Positions 1 through 9,328 are shown, counted from the stretch's first letter. The stretch is DNA of 64,000 nucleotides from Methylobacterium sp. J-070 (GCF_022829385.1 NZ_JAKSXX010000066.1:43024-107023), one strand, 5' to 3'. A program made the numbers and translations. Notes: a model not told the origin generated them from the sequence alone.

Positions 1-1182
1 CTCGCGGACCGGTCGGCCCTGGCGGCGGCCGAGGACGGCAGCCTCCTGACCCAGGTGCTGTTCGGCGGGGCGGGCCTCGCCATGGCCTGGGCGATCCACC
101 GGATCGGCCTGCGCCACCTACGTCCCCTCGCGAGCCGCCCCCTGATCCTGTGCGCAATCTGGCTCGGGCTGACCGCGATGCTGTCGGTCGAGCCGAGCCT
201 GTCGCTGCGGCGTCTCACGCTCTTCGCCATCGCGGCGATGCTCTCGGCCGGCGTCCTGATCGTGGCCCGCTCGCCCCGTCAGCTGGCGCTGACCCTGGCG
301 GGCGCGGCTTTGGTGATCCTGGTCTCGTCCTACCTCGCGGTCGCGCTGGTGCCGGATCTGGCGATCCACTCCGCCTTCGACGTCAATTCCGACCCGAGCC
401 ACCCCGGCCTCTGGCGCGGGATCTTCCCGCACAAGAACGAGGCTGGCGCCGCCATGGTGATCCTGGTCCTCGTCGGATTGTACATCGCCACCGCGGCGAG
501 TCGCGTGCTGGGCTGGAGCATCGTATTCCTCGCCGCCGGCCTGCTGGTCGCGAGCGGGTCCAAGACCGCGATCCTTCTTCTCCCGGTGATCCTCGCCGTC
601 ACGGGCCTCTGCCAGGTCCTGACCGGCGGCTTGGCGCGGACCCTCCTGCTGCTCGGTCCGGTCGCGGGCTTCTCGGTGATCTCGATCGGCTCGGTCCTGA
701 TCCCGCCGATCCGCGACGCGGTCGGGGCGCTTCTGACCGACGCGACCTTCACCGGGCGCAGCGAGATCTGGCAGTTCGCCCTCGACAACATCTTCGTCCG
801 CCCCTGGCGCGGCTGGGGGATCGGCGCGTTCTGGATGACCGAGCGCACCATGTTCGCCGGCTCCGAGGAACTGACCTGGGTCAACACCGCCAACCACTCG
901 CACAACGCCTATCTCGATACGGCGCTGATCGGCGGCTTCCCGTTCCTCGTGCTCACCGTGGTGGCCTTCGTGCTGGCGCCGGTGCGCGACCTTCAGCGCG
1001 CCGCGGGCGGAACCCGGCTCGATGCCGAGACGCTGCTGTTCCTGCGCCTGTGGTTCCTCGGGCTGGTCTCGGCCTCGTTCGAGACGGTGCTGTACAACGG
1101 CAACAACGCCACCTGCTGCATGTTCATGATGGCGGTGTTCGGCCTGCGCCTGCGCACGCGGTACGCCGTCGCGGCGGGGTGA
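1..1182 (+). CDS. O-antigen ligase / polysaccharide polymerase-like membrane protein (5' partial)
   Basis: The reading frame is open from the first base of the window, so the N-terminus lies outside it; an internal GTG at 55 is available but is probably not the true start. The protein is almost entirely hydrophobic, with about ten membrane segments. Near residues 230-290 of the visible part is a large polar loop (FTGRSEIW, then RPWRGWGIGAFW, then NHSHNAYLD) that is characteristic of the Wzy_C/O-antigen ligase superfamily (WaaL, ExoQ-like). Such proteins act in the inner membrane and join or polymerise undecaprenyl-linked sugars at the periplasmic face. The substrate cannot be read from sequence, and exopolysaccharide polymerisation is as likely as O-antigen ligation. 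No glycosyltransferase neighbours are visible because the window begins here. Confidence 0.8.
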   Translation, partial: LADRSALAAAEDGSLLTQVLFGGAGLAMAWAIHRIGLRHLRPLASRPLILCAIWLGLTAMLSVEPSLSLRRLTLFAIAAMLSAGVLIVARSPRQLALTLAGAALVILVSSYLAVALVPDLAIHSAFDVNSDPSHPGLWRGIFPHKNEAGAAMVILVLVGLYIATAASRVLGWSIVFLAAGLLVASGSKTAILLLPVILAVTGLCQVLTGGLARTLLLLGPVAGFSVISIGSVLIPPIRDAVGALLTDATFTGRSEIWQFALDNIFVRPWRGWGIGAFWMTERTMFAGSEELTWVNTANHSHNAYLDTALIGGFPFLVLTVVAFVLAPVRDLQRAAGGTRLDAETLLFLRLWFLGLVSASFETVLYNGNNATCCMFMMAVFGLRLRTRYAVAAG

Positions 1183-1351
1183 GGCCGGCGGGGGCGGCAA
1201 GGGCCGCGACACGCAGCGCCTTCGGCGGGGCGATCGACAAGCACGCGAACCTGCGCGGGAAGAACGTCGCGCATCCCATCCGGCCGCGGCCTGGGCGTTG
1301 TCGCTGATCTGAGGCGCCGGCGACTTGGTCTCGTCGCGGCGAACGGCCCGT

Positions 1352-1789
1352 CTACGAGCCGCCCTTCTCCGTCGGCACCGTCCGCGGGCGCCTGTCGTCG
1401 CCGATCGCCACGAAGGTGAAGGTCGCCTCGGTCACCTTCATGGTGGCTTCGCTCGCCCGCTCGCGCCGCCAGACCTCGACCTGGATGCGCAGGGATGTGC
1501 GCCCCACCGTCACCAGCCAGGCGTAGAGGCTGACCTCGTCGCCGACGAAGACCGGGTGATGGAAGGTGATCGCGTCCACCGCGATGGTGGCGCAGCGCCC
1601 CCGCGCCCGCCTTGCCGCGACGTTGCCGGCTGCCAGATCCATCTGGGCCATCAGCCAGCCGCCGAAGATGTCGCCGGCCGGGTTGGTATCGGCCGGCATC
1701 GCGATGGTGCGGATCACCGGGGACCCGCGATCGGTCGGCTGACCCTCGGCCCGCGCGAGGACGCCGTCCGCGCTTTGCGTTCCCGTCAT
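1352..1789 (-). CDS. Acyl-CoA thioesterase, hotdog fold (YciA/BFIT type)
   Basis: A 145-residue single hotdog-domain protein. The motif MPADTNPAGDIFGGWLM (about residues 28-45) is the signature of YciA-like acyl-CoA thioesterases, with the catalytic-region Asp and Gly residues present, followed by DAITFHHPVFVGDEV. These enzymes hydrolyse acyl-CoA to free acid and CoA in the cytosol. I chose the ATG at 1789 because homology begins shortly after it; the upstream frame is open but reads as low-complexity arginine-rich shadow sequence. It lies 56 nt downstream of the PQQ dehydrogenase on the same strand and may be co-transcribed, although no functional link is evident. The acyl chain preference is unknown. 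Confidence 0.85.
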   Translation of the reverse strand: MTGTQSADGVLARAEGQPTDRGSPVIRTIAMPADTNPAGDIFGGWLMAQMDLAAGNVAARRARGRCATIAVDAITFHHPVFVGDEVSLYAWLVTVGRTSLRIQVEVWRRERASEATMKVTEATFTFVAIGDDRRPRTVPTEKGGS

Positions 1790-1845
1790 TGTCCGGAAGA
1801 GCCCCCGCCACCGGCTGGAACCTTTCCCGTCAAGCTCGGCCGCGG

Positions 1846-3612
1846 TCAATCGGGCAGCGCGAAGACCAGCAGTGCGTCGCCGGTGCCGAAGCCGGACGCC
1901 TTGGTGTAGGACGCGCCGCCGGCCGCCACCGCCACGTATTGCTTGCCGTCCAACGCGTAGGTCATGGCCGGCCCGCTGATCCCCGCGCCGCACTGGAAGC
2001 GCCAGAGCACCCGGCCGTCGCCCGCGTCGTGGGCGTCGAGGTGGCCGTCCTCCTCGCCGGAGAACACGAGGCCGCCCGCGGTCGCCAGCGTCCCGCCCGA
2101 CAGACGGCTCGCCGAACGCACCGACCACGCGATCCTGCCGCCTCCGTTGAGGTCGACGGCGGTGAGGGTGCTGAAGGACGGCTCGCCCTTCGCCTCGCCG
2201 GTCTCGGTGTAGCGAATCTCCGGCCGGCCCGCGGCGGCCGGCACGGTCTTCACCGTGTAGGTCGTCGCCCCATGGCGGACCTGCACGTAGGCGAGGCGCC
2301 CGTCATACGCGGTGGGCGGCCAGGAGACCGCGCCGAGCGGACCGGGCGCCACCACCGTTCCTTCAGCGGTCGGCGGCGCGAACAGGTTCTTCTGGTCGAG
2401 GAGCGGCGCCGAGCGCTCAAGCAGCTTGCCCGATGCGCGGTCGTGGACATAGATCCAGCCGGTCTTGCTCGCCGAGGCCACCGCCTTGGCGCCGCCGGGC
2501 AGGTCGAGCAGGAAGGGCGGTGCGGCGACGTCGTAGCCCCACTCGTCGTGCGGCACCTGCTGATAGTACCAGCGCAGCGTGCCGGTCTTCACGTCGAGGG
2601 CGACGAGGCACATCGTGTAGAGGTTGTCCCCCGGCCGCGAGAGGCCGAAATTCTGCGGCGCCGGGTTGCCGGTCCCGAGGAAGATCAGGCCCAGATCGGG
2701 ATCGTAGGCCGGCGTCATCCAGAGGGAGCCGCCGCCGACGCGCCAGGCGTCCCGGTTGGCCGGCGCGGCGGCCTTCTCGGCGGCGATGTCCCGGTGGAGC
2801 GGCGTGCCGTCGGCGGCCGTCTCGACGAACCCGCCCTCCCAGCCCTCCGAGGGGGTGACGTACCAGCGCCAGCGCTCGTCGCCGGTCTTGGCGTCGTAGG
2901 CCGCGAGCCAGCCGCGCCGGCCGTAGCCGCCCTCGATCCCCACCACCGCGCCGCCGTCGAGGCCGCCCGCCTCGTCCGCGATGTGGAGTCCGTAGCCCGC
3001 GCCGGTGACGCCGACGATCACCAGCCCGTCGGCGACGAGCGGCGGCATCTTGAAGCCCAGGCGGCTCGACCCCTGCACCGGCTTCCCGCCGAGGGTGGCC
3101 GCCAGCCCCGAGGCGGTCTCGGTCTCGCCCTCCTCCGGGCGGACCGCCTCCTTGTCCCAGACCACCTTGCCCGTCTTGGCGTCCAGGGCGATCAGCCGCC
3201 CGTCCATGGTCGCCTCGAACACGAGGCCGCCGGAGACTGCGAGCCCGCGGTTCGAGGGCGGCCCGAAGATCTTCTCCGTGCGCGGCTTGTGCGTGTAGGT
3301 CCAGAGCGGCTTGCCGGTGCGCGCATCGAGGGCCGCGACGTTGTTCTGCGTCGTGGACAGGTAGAGCGTCCCGTCCACCATCACCGGCTGTGCCTGGAAG
3401 TAGCCGGTCACGCCGGTCTGGAACATCCAGGCGGGCCGCAGCCGGGCGACGCTCGCGCGGTCGATCTGGGTGAGCTCGGAAAAATTGCGGTTGCTGGGAT
3501 CGTGGCCGAAGGCCGGCCAGGGGGTCTCGGCGGCGAAGGCTGCGCGTGGCGTCGCGATCAGCCCCAAGCAAGCAAGCCAGAATCCCTTGTCGATCCGAGT
3601 GATGGGCGGCAC
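1846..3612 (-). CDS. PQQ-dependent dehydrogenase, methanol/ethanol family-like, with altered active site
   Basis: A 588-residue protein starting with a cleavable signal peptide (hydrophobic stretch then AAFA|AE), so it is periplasmic. Repeated tryptophan-docking motifs of an eight-bladed quinoprotein propeller are seen (ALDARTGKPLWTY, ALDAKTGKVVWD, AYDAKTGDERWRW, ALDVKTGTLRWYY). The block GTGNPAPQNFG...RPGDN and then PHDEW resembles MxaF/XoxF-type enzymes. Two family landmarks differ: the vicinal Cys-Cys before the NRG motif is replaced by GPPSNRG (about residues 117-123), and the expected catalytic Asp of HDEWD is Gly359, while the Asp two residues later (Asp361, the lanthanide-type position) is kept. 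It is oxidoreductase-like by fold, but activity and substrate are uncertain. It reads away from the toxin gene to its right, with about 75 nt between them. Confidence 0.85.
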   Translation of the reverse strand: MPPITRIDKGFWLACLGLIATPRAAFAAETPWPAFGHDPSNRNFSELTQIDRASVARLRPAWMFQTGVTGYFQAQPVMVDGTLYLSTTQNNVAALDARTGKPLWTYTHKPRTEKIFGPPSNRGLAVSGGLVFEATMDGRLIALDAKTGKVVWDKEAVRPEEGETETASGLAATLGGKPVQGSSRLGFKMPPLVADGLVIVGVTGAGYGLHIADEAGGLDGGAVVGIEGGYGRRGWLAAYDAKTGDERWRWYVTPSEGWEGGFVETAADGTPLHRDIAAEKAAAPANRDAWRVGGGSLWMTPAYDPDLGLIFLGTGNPAPQNFGLSRPGDNLYTMCLVALDVKTGTLRWYYQQVPHDEWGYDVAAPPFLLDLPGGAKAVASASKTGWIYVHDRASGKLLERSAPLLDQKNLFAPPTAEGTVVAPGPLGAVSWPPTAYDGRLAYVQVRHGATTYTVKTVPAAAGRPEIRYTETGEAKGEPSFSTLTAVDLNGGGRIAWSVRSASRLSGGTLATAGGLVFSGEEDGHLDAHDAGDGRVLWRFQCGAGISGPAMTYALDGKQYVAVAAGGASYTKASGFGTGDALLVFALPD

Positions 3613-3686
3613 GGCGTTTCGTCTCCCTATTCTTCTGGGCGATCGCTTCCGCGGAGGTTGCGTCGCAGCTCTGTTATCGGGCGCGT

Positions 3687-4013
3687 TTGCACAGGTCCGT
3701 ATCTTATCGGATACAGAGCTTGCCCGAAGTTTCGACCCCGGAGGTGCTCGATCGATGGATCGACCGACTTCGCGATACGGTCGGGCGGGCCCGCTTCCGG
3801 CGCCGGATCGTGCGCCTCCCGGCGGATCATCGCGGCCACGTGGCCCCGGTCGGCGGCGGGGTGAGCGAGATGAAGATCGATACAGGTCCCGGTTACCGTG
3901 TCTACTTCGTCGTACGCGCCGATGGCGGGATCGTCATCCTGCTGTGCGGCGGTGACAAGGACTCGCAGGCCCGCGACATCGCCCGGGCACACGATCTCGG
4001 GCGTATGGTTTGA
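3687..4013 (+). CDS. RelE/HigB-type toxin (phage Gp49-like, addiction-module killer protein)
   Basis: A 108-residue protein matching the killer component of type II toxin-antitoxin modules (PF05973-like). The core VGGGVSEMKIDTGPGYRVYF, followed by ILLCGGDKDSQARDI, is the usual family block. Members are usually ribosome-dependent mRNA interferases. The start is TTG; no ATG lies upstream in frame, and beta-strand one (SYRIQ) would be lost with later starts (TTG 3720, GTG 3744). The antitoxin gene follows after 11 nt, giving toxin-first order as in HigBA. An inverted repeat sits right at the start codon region and is a candidate autoregulatory operator. Confidence 0.85.
   Translation: MHRSVSYRIQSLPEVSTPEVLDRWIDRLRDTVGRARFRRRIVRLPADHRGHVAPVGGGVSEMKIDTGPGYRVYFVVRADGGIVILLCGGDKDSQARDIARAHDLGRMV
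3699..3714. promoter_or_regulatory. Inverted repeat at the start of the toxin gene, candidate operator
   Basis: The sequence contains GTATC, six spacer bases, then GATAC, a perfect 5-bp inverted repeat. The element TTATCGG occurs within it and again about 30 bases upstream. Antitoxins with a helix-turn-helix generally bind short palindromes over their own promoter, so this is a plausible HigA-type site. The site lies inside the reading frame if the TTG start is used. Confidence 0.35.
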
Positions 4014-4024
4014 GCAGGCAGCGC

Positions 4025-4345
4025 ATGGCCGACATCAAGACACCCACGCAGCCCTTCGATGTGGCGACCCAGATCCTCGCCCCCGAAGAGGCCGCTGCCT
4101 ATCGCTCGGCGGCCCTGGAGGAGAGCGATCCCGCGGCGTTCAGTCGGGCGCTCGGCGACGTCGCGCGGGCGCGCAGCATGGCGTCCATCGCGGATGCCAG
4201 CGGCCTGGGCCGCGGGAGCCTCTACACGGCCCTGTCGCAGACCGGGAACCCGAGCCTCGACACCGTTCAGCGCGTGATTGCGGCCCTGGGGCTGACGCTG
4301 GCCGTTGTCCCGTCCCGGCAGGCGACGGGGTCGGATCGCGGCTGA
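4025..4345 (+). CDS. HigA/Xre-type antitoxin (addiction-module antidote protein)
   Basis: A 106-residue DNA-binding antitoxin. The N-terminal part holds the family motif around YRSAALEESDP and FSRALGDVARARSM. A Xre-type helix-turn-helix follows (ASIADASGLGRGSLYTALS, then GNPSLDTVQRVIAALG). This architecture defines the TIGR02684-like antidote partner of Gp49-type killers. It neutralises the upstream toxin and normally represses the operon. ATG at 4025 is preferred over a TTG at 4010 that overlaps the toxin stop codon. The C-terminus ends in a short, probably disordered tail. Confidence 0.85.
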   Translation: MADIKTPTQPFDVATQILAPEEAAAYRSAALEESDPAAFSRALGDVARARSMASIADASGLGRGSLYTALSQTGNPSLDTVQRVIAALGLTLAVVPSRQATGSDRG

Positions 4346-4348
4346 CGC

Positions 4349-4873
4349 TCAGCGCTTCGCCCCATCAAGCTGCGCCGGCGTCGCCTGCGCGCCCATGGCC
4401 CGGGCCATGTCGGCGGCGCTCTGGCCGGAGGCGTCGCGCCTGTCCGGGTCGGCGCCGTGCTGGAGGAGCAGATCGACCATCTCGGTCCGGTCGAACATCG
4501 CGGCCGTCATCAGGGCGGTGCGGGTGCCGTCGCCGGTGCCGTCCACCGCGGCCCCGTGTTGGAGCAGCAGCCGCGCCATCGCCAGGTCGTTCTTGAACGC
4601 CGCGCCGGCGAGCGGCGTCTGGCCGCGATCGTTGGCGAGTTCCGGGTCGCCGCCGGCCTCCAGGATCACCCGGGCGGCGTCCGCCTGGCCGTTGTAGGCG
4701 GCGAGCATCAGCAGGCTGTCGCCCTTGTCGTTGCGCAGGTTCGCCGGCAACCCCTGCCCGAACAGCTCCGCCAGTTCATCCGCATGGCCCATCCGGGCGT
4801 ACTGGAAGACCCGGGCCGCGAAGGCGAGGGTGTCGTCGTCGAGGGTGGGGCGTGCGTTCAGTTCTGAGGCCAT
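4349..4873 (-). CDS. Ankyrin-repeat protein
   Basis: A 174-residue soluble protein without signal peptide or membrane segment. It carries roughly four ankyrin repeats between residues 20 and 160, seen as recurring GDSLLMLAAYNG, GQTPLAGAAFKND and RTALMTAAMFDR units, each followed by a VxLLLxxGADP-type second helix. Ankyrin repeats bind partner proteins; no catalytic domain is present. The gene converges on the antitoxin gene with only 3 nt between stop codons. Small ankyrin proteins of this size are common in Methylobacterium-type genomes, sometimes next to catalase genes, but no such neighbour is seen here. Confidence 0.85.
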   Translation of the reverse strand: MASELNARPTLDDDTLAFAARVFQYARMGHADELAELFGQGLPANLRNDKGDSLLMLAAYNGQADAARVILEAGGDPELANDRGQTPLAGAAFKNDLAMARLLLQHGAAVDGTGDGTRTALMTAAMFDRTEMVDLLLQHGADPDRRDASGQSAADMARAMGAQATPAQLDGAKR

Positions 4874-5004
4874 CAGGTGCTCATCTCACCACCGGATCCG
4901 ATCTGCGCCGACGCGGCGCTGCAGCTTCGGGAACGGTTTCGTCGCGACGCTCGTTCCAGCCCCCCGACCCCGGCCAGAAGACCCCGCGTCTCCGGAGCGC
5001 AACG

Positions 5005-5217
5005 ATGCCCCGACCGTTTGAGCCCTACGCCGACGCGCTGCGCACCGCCCGCGAGATCGTGCGCGAACAGGCGGGGGCCGTGGCGGAGGCGGCCGTTCAG
5101 GCGAACGCGCACGCCTACGACGAGGCCTGCAATGGGCTCGTCGTGCGGATCGCGCAAGCCATCGTCGATGCCGGCGAGGTCGCCGTCGGGTATCGCCGGG
5201 ATCACGAGGCCGCCTGA
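5005..5217 (+). CDS. Small hypothetical protein, 70 residues
   Basis: A short reading frame with a plausible ribosome binding site (GGAG) a few bases before ATG. The protein is soluble, largely alpha-helical and alanine-rich, with no signal peptide, membrane span or recognisable domain. The central part (residues 13-60) would form two amphipathic helices. An in-frame upstream extension exists but reads as shadow of the ankyrin gene. It is convergent with uvrB, 5 nt from its stop codon. Function unknown. Confidence 0.5.
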   Translation: MPRPFEPYADALRTAREIVREQAGAVAEAAVQANAHAYDEACNGLVVRIAQAIVDAGEVAVGYRRDHEAA

Positions 5218-5222
5218 ACCGA

Positions 5223-7967
5223 TCACCCGCGCTTGCGGCCGCCGCCCCCCTTGTACTTGGGCTTCTGCCCGCCGAGCCCCTGCGTCGAGCGCGGCTTCGG
5301 CCGCTCCTGCCAGGGTACGGCGCCGGCCGGCAGCTCCCGGTCCGTGCCCGGGCCCATATCGTCGAGGTCGGGCTTGGCGATGCGGCTGCCCCCGCCCCCG
5401 CGCGGGGGCTTCCGGCCGAACTTGCCGGCCTCGCGCTCCACGTCGTCCTGGCGGGCCATGGGATCGTCCGAGACCAGCAGCTCGGTCGCCTGAAGGCGCT
5501 TCAGCTCGTCGCGCAGGCGCGCCGCCTCCTCGAAGTCGAGATCGGCGGCGGCTGCGCGCATCCGCTTCTCGAGATCCGCCATCACGGCCTTGAGGTTGTG
5601 GCCCACCGTGATCGCGTCCTTGGCCAAGCCGGTATCGACCTGGACGTGGTCGCGCTCGAACACGCTGCTGAGGATGTCGGCGATGCCGCGCTTCACGCTC
5701 TGCGGCGTGATGCCGTGCTCCGCGTTGTAGGCGAGCTGCTTGGCGCGGCGTCGCTCGGTCTCGGCCATCGCCCGCTCCATCGAGCCGGTGATGGTGTCGG
5801 CGTACAGGATGCAGCGGGCGTCGGCGTTGCGGGCGGCGCGGCCGATGGTCTGGATCAGCGAGGTCTCCGAGCGGAGGAACCCCTCCTTGTCGGCGTCGAG
5901 GAGGGCCACCAGGGCGCATTCCGGGATGTCGAGGCCCTCGCGCAGCAGGTTGATGCCGATCAGCACGTCGAAGGCGCCGAGGCGCAGGTCACGGATGATC
6001 TCGATCCGCTCCAGGGTGTCGATGTCGGAATGCATGTAGCGCACCCGCACGCCGTTCTCGTGCAGGTACTCGGTGAGGTCCTCGGCCATGCGCTTGGTGA
6101 GCGTGGTCACGAGGGTCCGGTAGCCGGCCTGGGCGACCTCCCGGACCTCGCCCAGAAGATCGTCGACCTGGCTCCGGGCCGGGCGGATCTCGATCACCGG
6201 ATCGACGAGGCCGGTGGGGCGGATCACCTGCTCGGCGAAGATGCCGCCGGTCTGCTCCATCTCCCATTTGCCGGGCGTCGCCGAGACGTGGACCGTCATC
6301 GGCCGCATCGCGTCCCATTCCTCGAAGCGCAGGGGGCGGTTGTCGAGGCAGGACGGCAGCCGGAAGCCGTACTCGGCGAGCGTCGCCTTGCGGCGGAAGT
6401 CGCCCCGGTACATGCCGCCGATCTGCGGCACGGTGACGTGGCTCTCGTCGGTGAAGACCAGGGCGTTGTCGGGCAGGTACTCGAACAGGGTCGGCGGCGG
6501 CTCGCCCGGCTTCCGGCCGGTGAGATAGCGGGAATAGTTCTCGATGCCGTTGCAGGCGCCAGTGGCCTCGATCATCTCGATGTCAAAGGTGCAGCGCTGG
6601 TCGATCCGCTGCGCCTCGATCAGGCGCCCCATCTTGGTCAGCTCCTCGATCCGGGCGTTGAGCTCCGTCTTGATCCCCTTGATCGCCTGCTGCAGCGTCG
6701 GACGCGGCGTGACGTAGTGGGAGTTCGCGTAGACCTTCACGAACTTTAGCTCGGCGATGGTCTTGCCGGTGAGCGGGTCGAACTCGACGATGCTCTCGAC
6801 CTCGTCGCCGAACAGGCCGATCCGCCAGCCGCGATCCTCGAGGTGGGCGGGCCACAGCTCGATGGAATCGCCCCGGACCCGGAAGGTGCCGCGGGCGAAG
6901 TCCGACTGGATCCGCTTGTACTGCAGGGCCACCAGATCGGCGATGAGCTGGCGCTGCTCGATCCGCTCAGCCAACGAGACCGTGAACGACATCGCCGTGT
7001 AGGTCTCGACCGAGCCGATGCCGTAGATGCACGAGACCGAGGCGACGATGATCACGTCGTCGCGCTCCAGCAGGGCGCGGGTGGCGGAGTGGCGCATCCG
7101 GTCGATCTGCTCGTTGATCGAGGATTCCTTCTCGATGAACGTGTCGGAGCGGGGGACGTAGGCCTCGGGCTGATAGTAGTCGTAGTAGGAGACGAAATAC
7201 TCGACGGCGTTGTCGGGAAAGAACGTCTTGAACTCCCCGTAGAGCTGCGCGGCCAGGGTCTTGTTGGGCGCCAGGATCAGGGCCGGGCGCTGCGTCTCCT
7301 CGATGATCTTGGCCATCGTGAAGGTCTTGCCCGAGCCGGTGACGCCGAGCAGCACCTGATCGCGCTCCAGCGCCTGCACGCCGCCGACCAGTTCGGCAAT
7401 GGCCCTCGGCTGGTCGCCGGCCGGCTCGAACTCGGATTTCAGCGTGAACCGGAGCCCGCCCTCGGATTTCTGCGGGCGCTCCGGCCGGTGCGGCGTCCAG
7501 GTCTTGCCGTCCTTGAACAGCGGGTTGCCCTCGGTGAGCAGCCGCTCCAGGGCCGTCACCGTCGCCGAGGCGCCGCCGTCGCCGCCGGGATCCGGCAGGT
7601 CGGCGCCCTCCGGGACGGGGCCGTCCTCGGGCGGTATCAGGCCCAGGGCCTGGGCGAGACGCGGGTCGACATCCGCGGCGTCGCCCAGCGCGAAGCCGGC
7701 CTGGGGCGCCTCCGCGAAACCGTCACGGGCGATCTCGGCCCGCCGCCCGGCGGCCGTGGGGGTCCCGCCCTTGCCGGCGCGCCCCTTGGGCTTGCCCGGT
7801 CGCGCGGGCGTCTCCGCGGGCGCTTCGACCGCCGTCGGCCGGTTGCGATTGAGCGCCGGGTTCAGCAATTCCGCCAGATAGGTGTCGAGCGGCTTCAGCT
7901 CGGGTTTCGACGCCTTGGCGGACGAAGCCGTGACGGAGGCGGCGCGCGATTTCTTCGGAGCGGGCAT
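5223..7967 (-). CDS. uvrB: Excinuclease ABC subunit B
   Basis: A 914-residue UvrB. It is the DNA-damage verification helicase of nucleotide excision repair and works with UvrA and UvrC in the cytosol. Visible motifs are Walker A GVTGSGKT, the damage-probing beta-hairpin region [18 protein letters not shown], the helicase motif LREGLDIPE and QTIGRAARN, and a C-terminal UVR motif ([28 protein letters not shown] is its region). The family is usually about 670 residues; here some 150 extra N-terminal residues, rich in Ala, Pro, Lys and Gly, precede the core, and a basic Gly/Lys/Arg tail follows it. I chose ATG 7967 rather than a start at 8099 because the extra 44 codons have shadow-like composition. 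Confidence 0.95.
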   Translation of the reverse strand: MPAPKKSRAASVTASSAKASKPELKPLDTYLAELLNPALNRNRPTAVEAPAETPARPGKPKGRAGKGGTPTAAGRRAEIARDGFAEAPQAGFALGDAADVDPRLAQALGLIPPEDGPVPEGADLPDPGGDGGASATVTALERLLTEGNPLFKDGKTWTPHRPERPQKSEGGLRFTLKSEFEPAGDQPRAIAELVGGVQALERDQVLLGVTGSGKTFTMAKIIEETQRPALILAPNKTLAAQLYGEFKTFFPDNAVEYFVSYYDYYQPEAYVPRSDTFIEKESSINEQIDRMRHSATRALLERDDVIIVASVSCIYGIGSVETYTAMSFTVSLAERIEQRQLIADLVALQYKRIQSDFARGTFRVRGDSIELWPAHLEDRGWRIGLFGDEVESIVEFDPLTGKTIAELKFVKVYANSHYVTPRPTLQQAIKGIKTELNARIEELTKMGRLIEAQRIDQRCTFDIEMIEATGACNGIENYSRYLTGRKPGEPPPTLFEYLPDNALVFTDESHVTVPQIGGMYRGDFRRKATLAEYGFRLPSCLDNRPLRFEEWDAMRPMTVHVSATPGKWEMEQTGGIFAEQVIRPTGLVDPVIEIRPARSQVDDLLGEVREVAQAGYRTLVTTLTKRMAEDLTEYLHENGVRVRYMHSDIDTLERIEIIRDLRLGAFDVLIGINLLREGLDIPECALVALLDADKEGFLRSETSLIQTIGRAARNADARCILYADTITGSMERAMAETERRRAKQLAYNAEHGITPQSVKRGIADILSSVFERDHVQVDTGLAKDAITVGHNLKAVMADLEKRMRAAAADLDFEEAARLRDELKRLQATELLVSDDPMARQDDVEREAGKFGRKPPRGGGGSRIAKPDLDDMGPGTDRELPAGAVPWQERPKPRSTQGLGGQKPKYKGGGGRKRG

Positions 7968-8248
7968 GGCGCCAATATGGGCCCGCCGACGCCCGTGAGA
8001 AACCCTGTCCGGCCGGGAGTTTTGACGCTCCCCTCCCCCGAGCACCGGCCCGGCGTCCGGACCGCTACGGCCGCTGTCCGGTCTGGATTGACTGGGCAAT
8101 ACAACCGTTAGGTAGAATTCATCCCCTTTCGGACTCGATTCGCGCCGCCACCGCCGAGAAAATCCGCCGCCGTAACAGGCGCGAATTCACTTGCGACGGT
8201 TCCGCGACGCCGTTACTTTGCGGCGCAAAGCGCGATGAAGCCCGGGGC

Positions 8249-8875
8249 ATGAGGGGCATGCAGGACCTGGACAAGGCATTGGCCGACATCGTGGCGATCC
8301 GCTCGCAGATCGCGCGCGATACGGCGTTCCGTGGAGTGGGGGCGGCGACCGTGGCCGGCACCGGCGGCCTCGCGCTGGCCTGTGCGGCCGGGCAGGCCCT
8401 GTGGCTCGGAGATCCGACGGCCCGGACCGGCCTGTTCTTCGGCCTGTGGATCGCGGCCGCCCTGGCGGCTTTCGCGATGATCGGGGTCGAGGCGATGCGG
8501 CGGACGCGCCGCCTGCATTCCGGCCTTGCCGACGCCATGGTGTGGAACGCCATCGAGGTGTTCCTGCCGGCCGCCGGCGCGGGGGCGTGCCTTGCCATGG
8601 TGATCGCCCGGTTCGCCCCCGGCGAGGTCTGGATGCTGCCGGGGCTGTGGCAGGTCCTGGTCGGCCTCGGCCTGTTCGCTTCGGCGCGGATCCTGCCCCG
8701 GGCGGTGCAGGGCGTGGGCGCGTGGTACCTGCTCGCGGGGCTTGCGGGGCTGGCCTTTTCGGCGGAGACGCACCTCCTCTCCCCGTGGACCATGGGCCTG
8801 CCCTTCCTCGTCGGCCAGACCTGGCTGGCGGTGATCATTCATCGCGGCGCGCGGTCCTTCGATGACGACCTCTGA
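8249..8875 (+). CDS. Multi-pass membrane protein of unknown function
   Basis: A 208-residue protein with five to six predicted membrane helices, preceded by a short cytoplasmic helix. ATG 8249 is assumed; a second ATG lies three codons later. The last four codons overlap the start of the downstream winged-helix gene by 14 nt, so the two are almost certainly translationally coupled. Similar membrane-protein/small-DNA-binding-protein pairs occur widely in bacteria, where the membrane partner is thought to control the regulator. No catalytic motif is visible, and the role is inferred only from the pairing. Confidence 0.75.
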   Translation: MRGMQDLDKALADIVAIRSQIARDTAFRGVGAATVAGTGGLALACAAGQALWLGDPTARTGLFFGLWIAAALAAFAMIGVEAMRRTRRLHSGLADAMVWNAIEVFLPAAGAGACLAMVIARFAPGEVWMLPGLWQVLVGLGLFASARILPRAVQGVGAWYLLAGLAGLAFSAETHLLSPWTMGLPFLVGQTWLAVIIHRGARSFDDDL

Positions 8876-9251
8876 TCGGGACGACGGGCGCTTCTCCTAC
8901 GAGGGGCTCGACAGGATCATCCACGAACGGGCGCGCCTCTCCGTGCTCACGTCCCTAGTGGCACATCCCAAGGGCCTGCCCTTCCCGGACCTCAAGCGGC
9001 TCTGCGGACTGACCGACGGCAACCTGAGCCGGCACCTCGCGGTGCTGAGCGAGGCCGATCTGGTCAGCCTGGAGAAGGGTTCCGCCCACAACCGCCCGCA
9101 GACCGTGTGCCGGCTGACCGCGAGCGGACGCCAGCGGTTCATCGGCTATCTGGGCGTGCTGGAGCAGGTGGTGCGGGACGCCGCGGAAGCGGCGGAGCGC
9201 GGACCGGATGCGGGCCGGCGCGGCCTCGATCCGGTCACGAAACCGGCGTGA
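8862..9251 (+). CDS. Winged-helix transcriptional regulator (ArsR/MarR-like)
   Basis: A 129-residue protein with one winged-helix domain at about residues 15-100: an HTH (LKRLCGLTDGNLSRHLAVLSEADLV) followed by a wing with KGSAHNRPQTVCRLT. The match is to the small 'transcriptional regulator' family often encoded next to a membrane protein, and the gene overlaps its membrane-protein neighbour by 14 nt. No metal-binding cysteines of classical ArsR sensors are seen. Its targets are unknown; autoregulation of this two-gene unit would be the simplest assumption. Confidence 0.8.
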   Translation: MTTSDRDDGRFSYEGLDRIIHERARLSVLTSLVAHPKGLPFPDLKRLCGLTDGNLSRHLAVLSEADLVSLEKGSAHNRPQTVCRLTASGRQRFIGYLGVLEQVVRDAAEAAERGPDAGRRGLDPVTKPA

Positions 9252-9328
9252 GACGGCCGGATACGCCTCTGATTGTTAACATCGACCCGATAAACTTCAG
9301 CGATACGCCCAGGCCGGGAGACTTTACG

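Noticed and set aside
6843..8111. Long frame antisense to uvrB
   Set aside because: uvrB is unambiguous on the other strand; this frame has only shadow composition.
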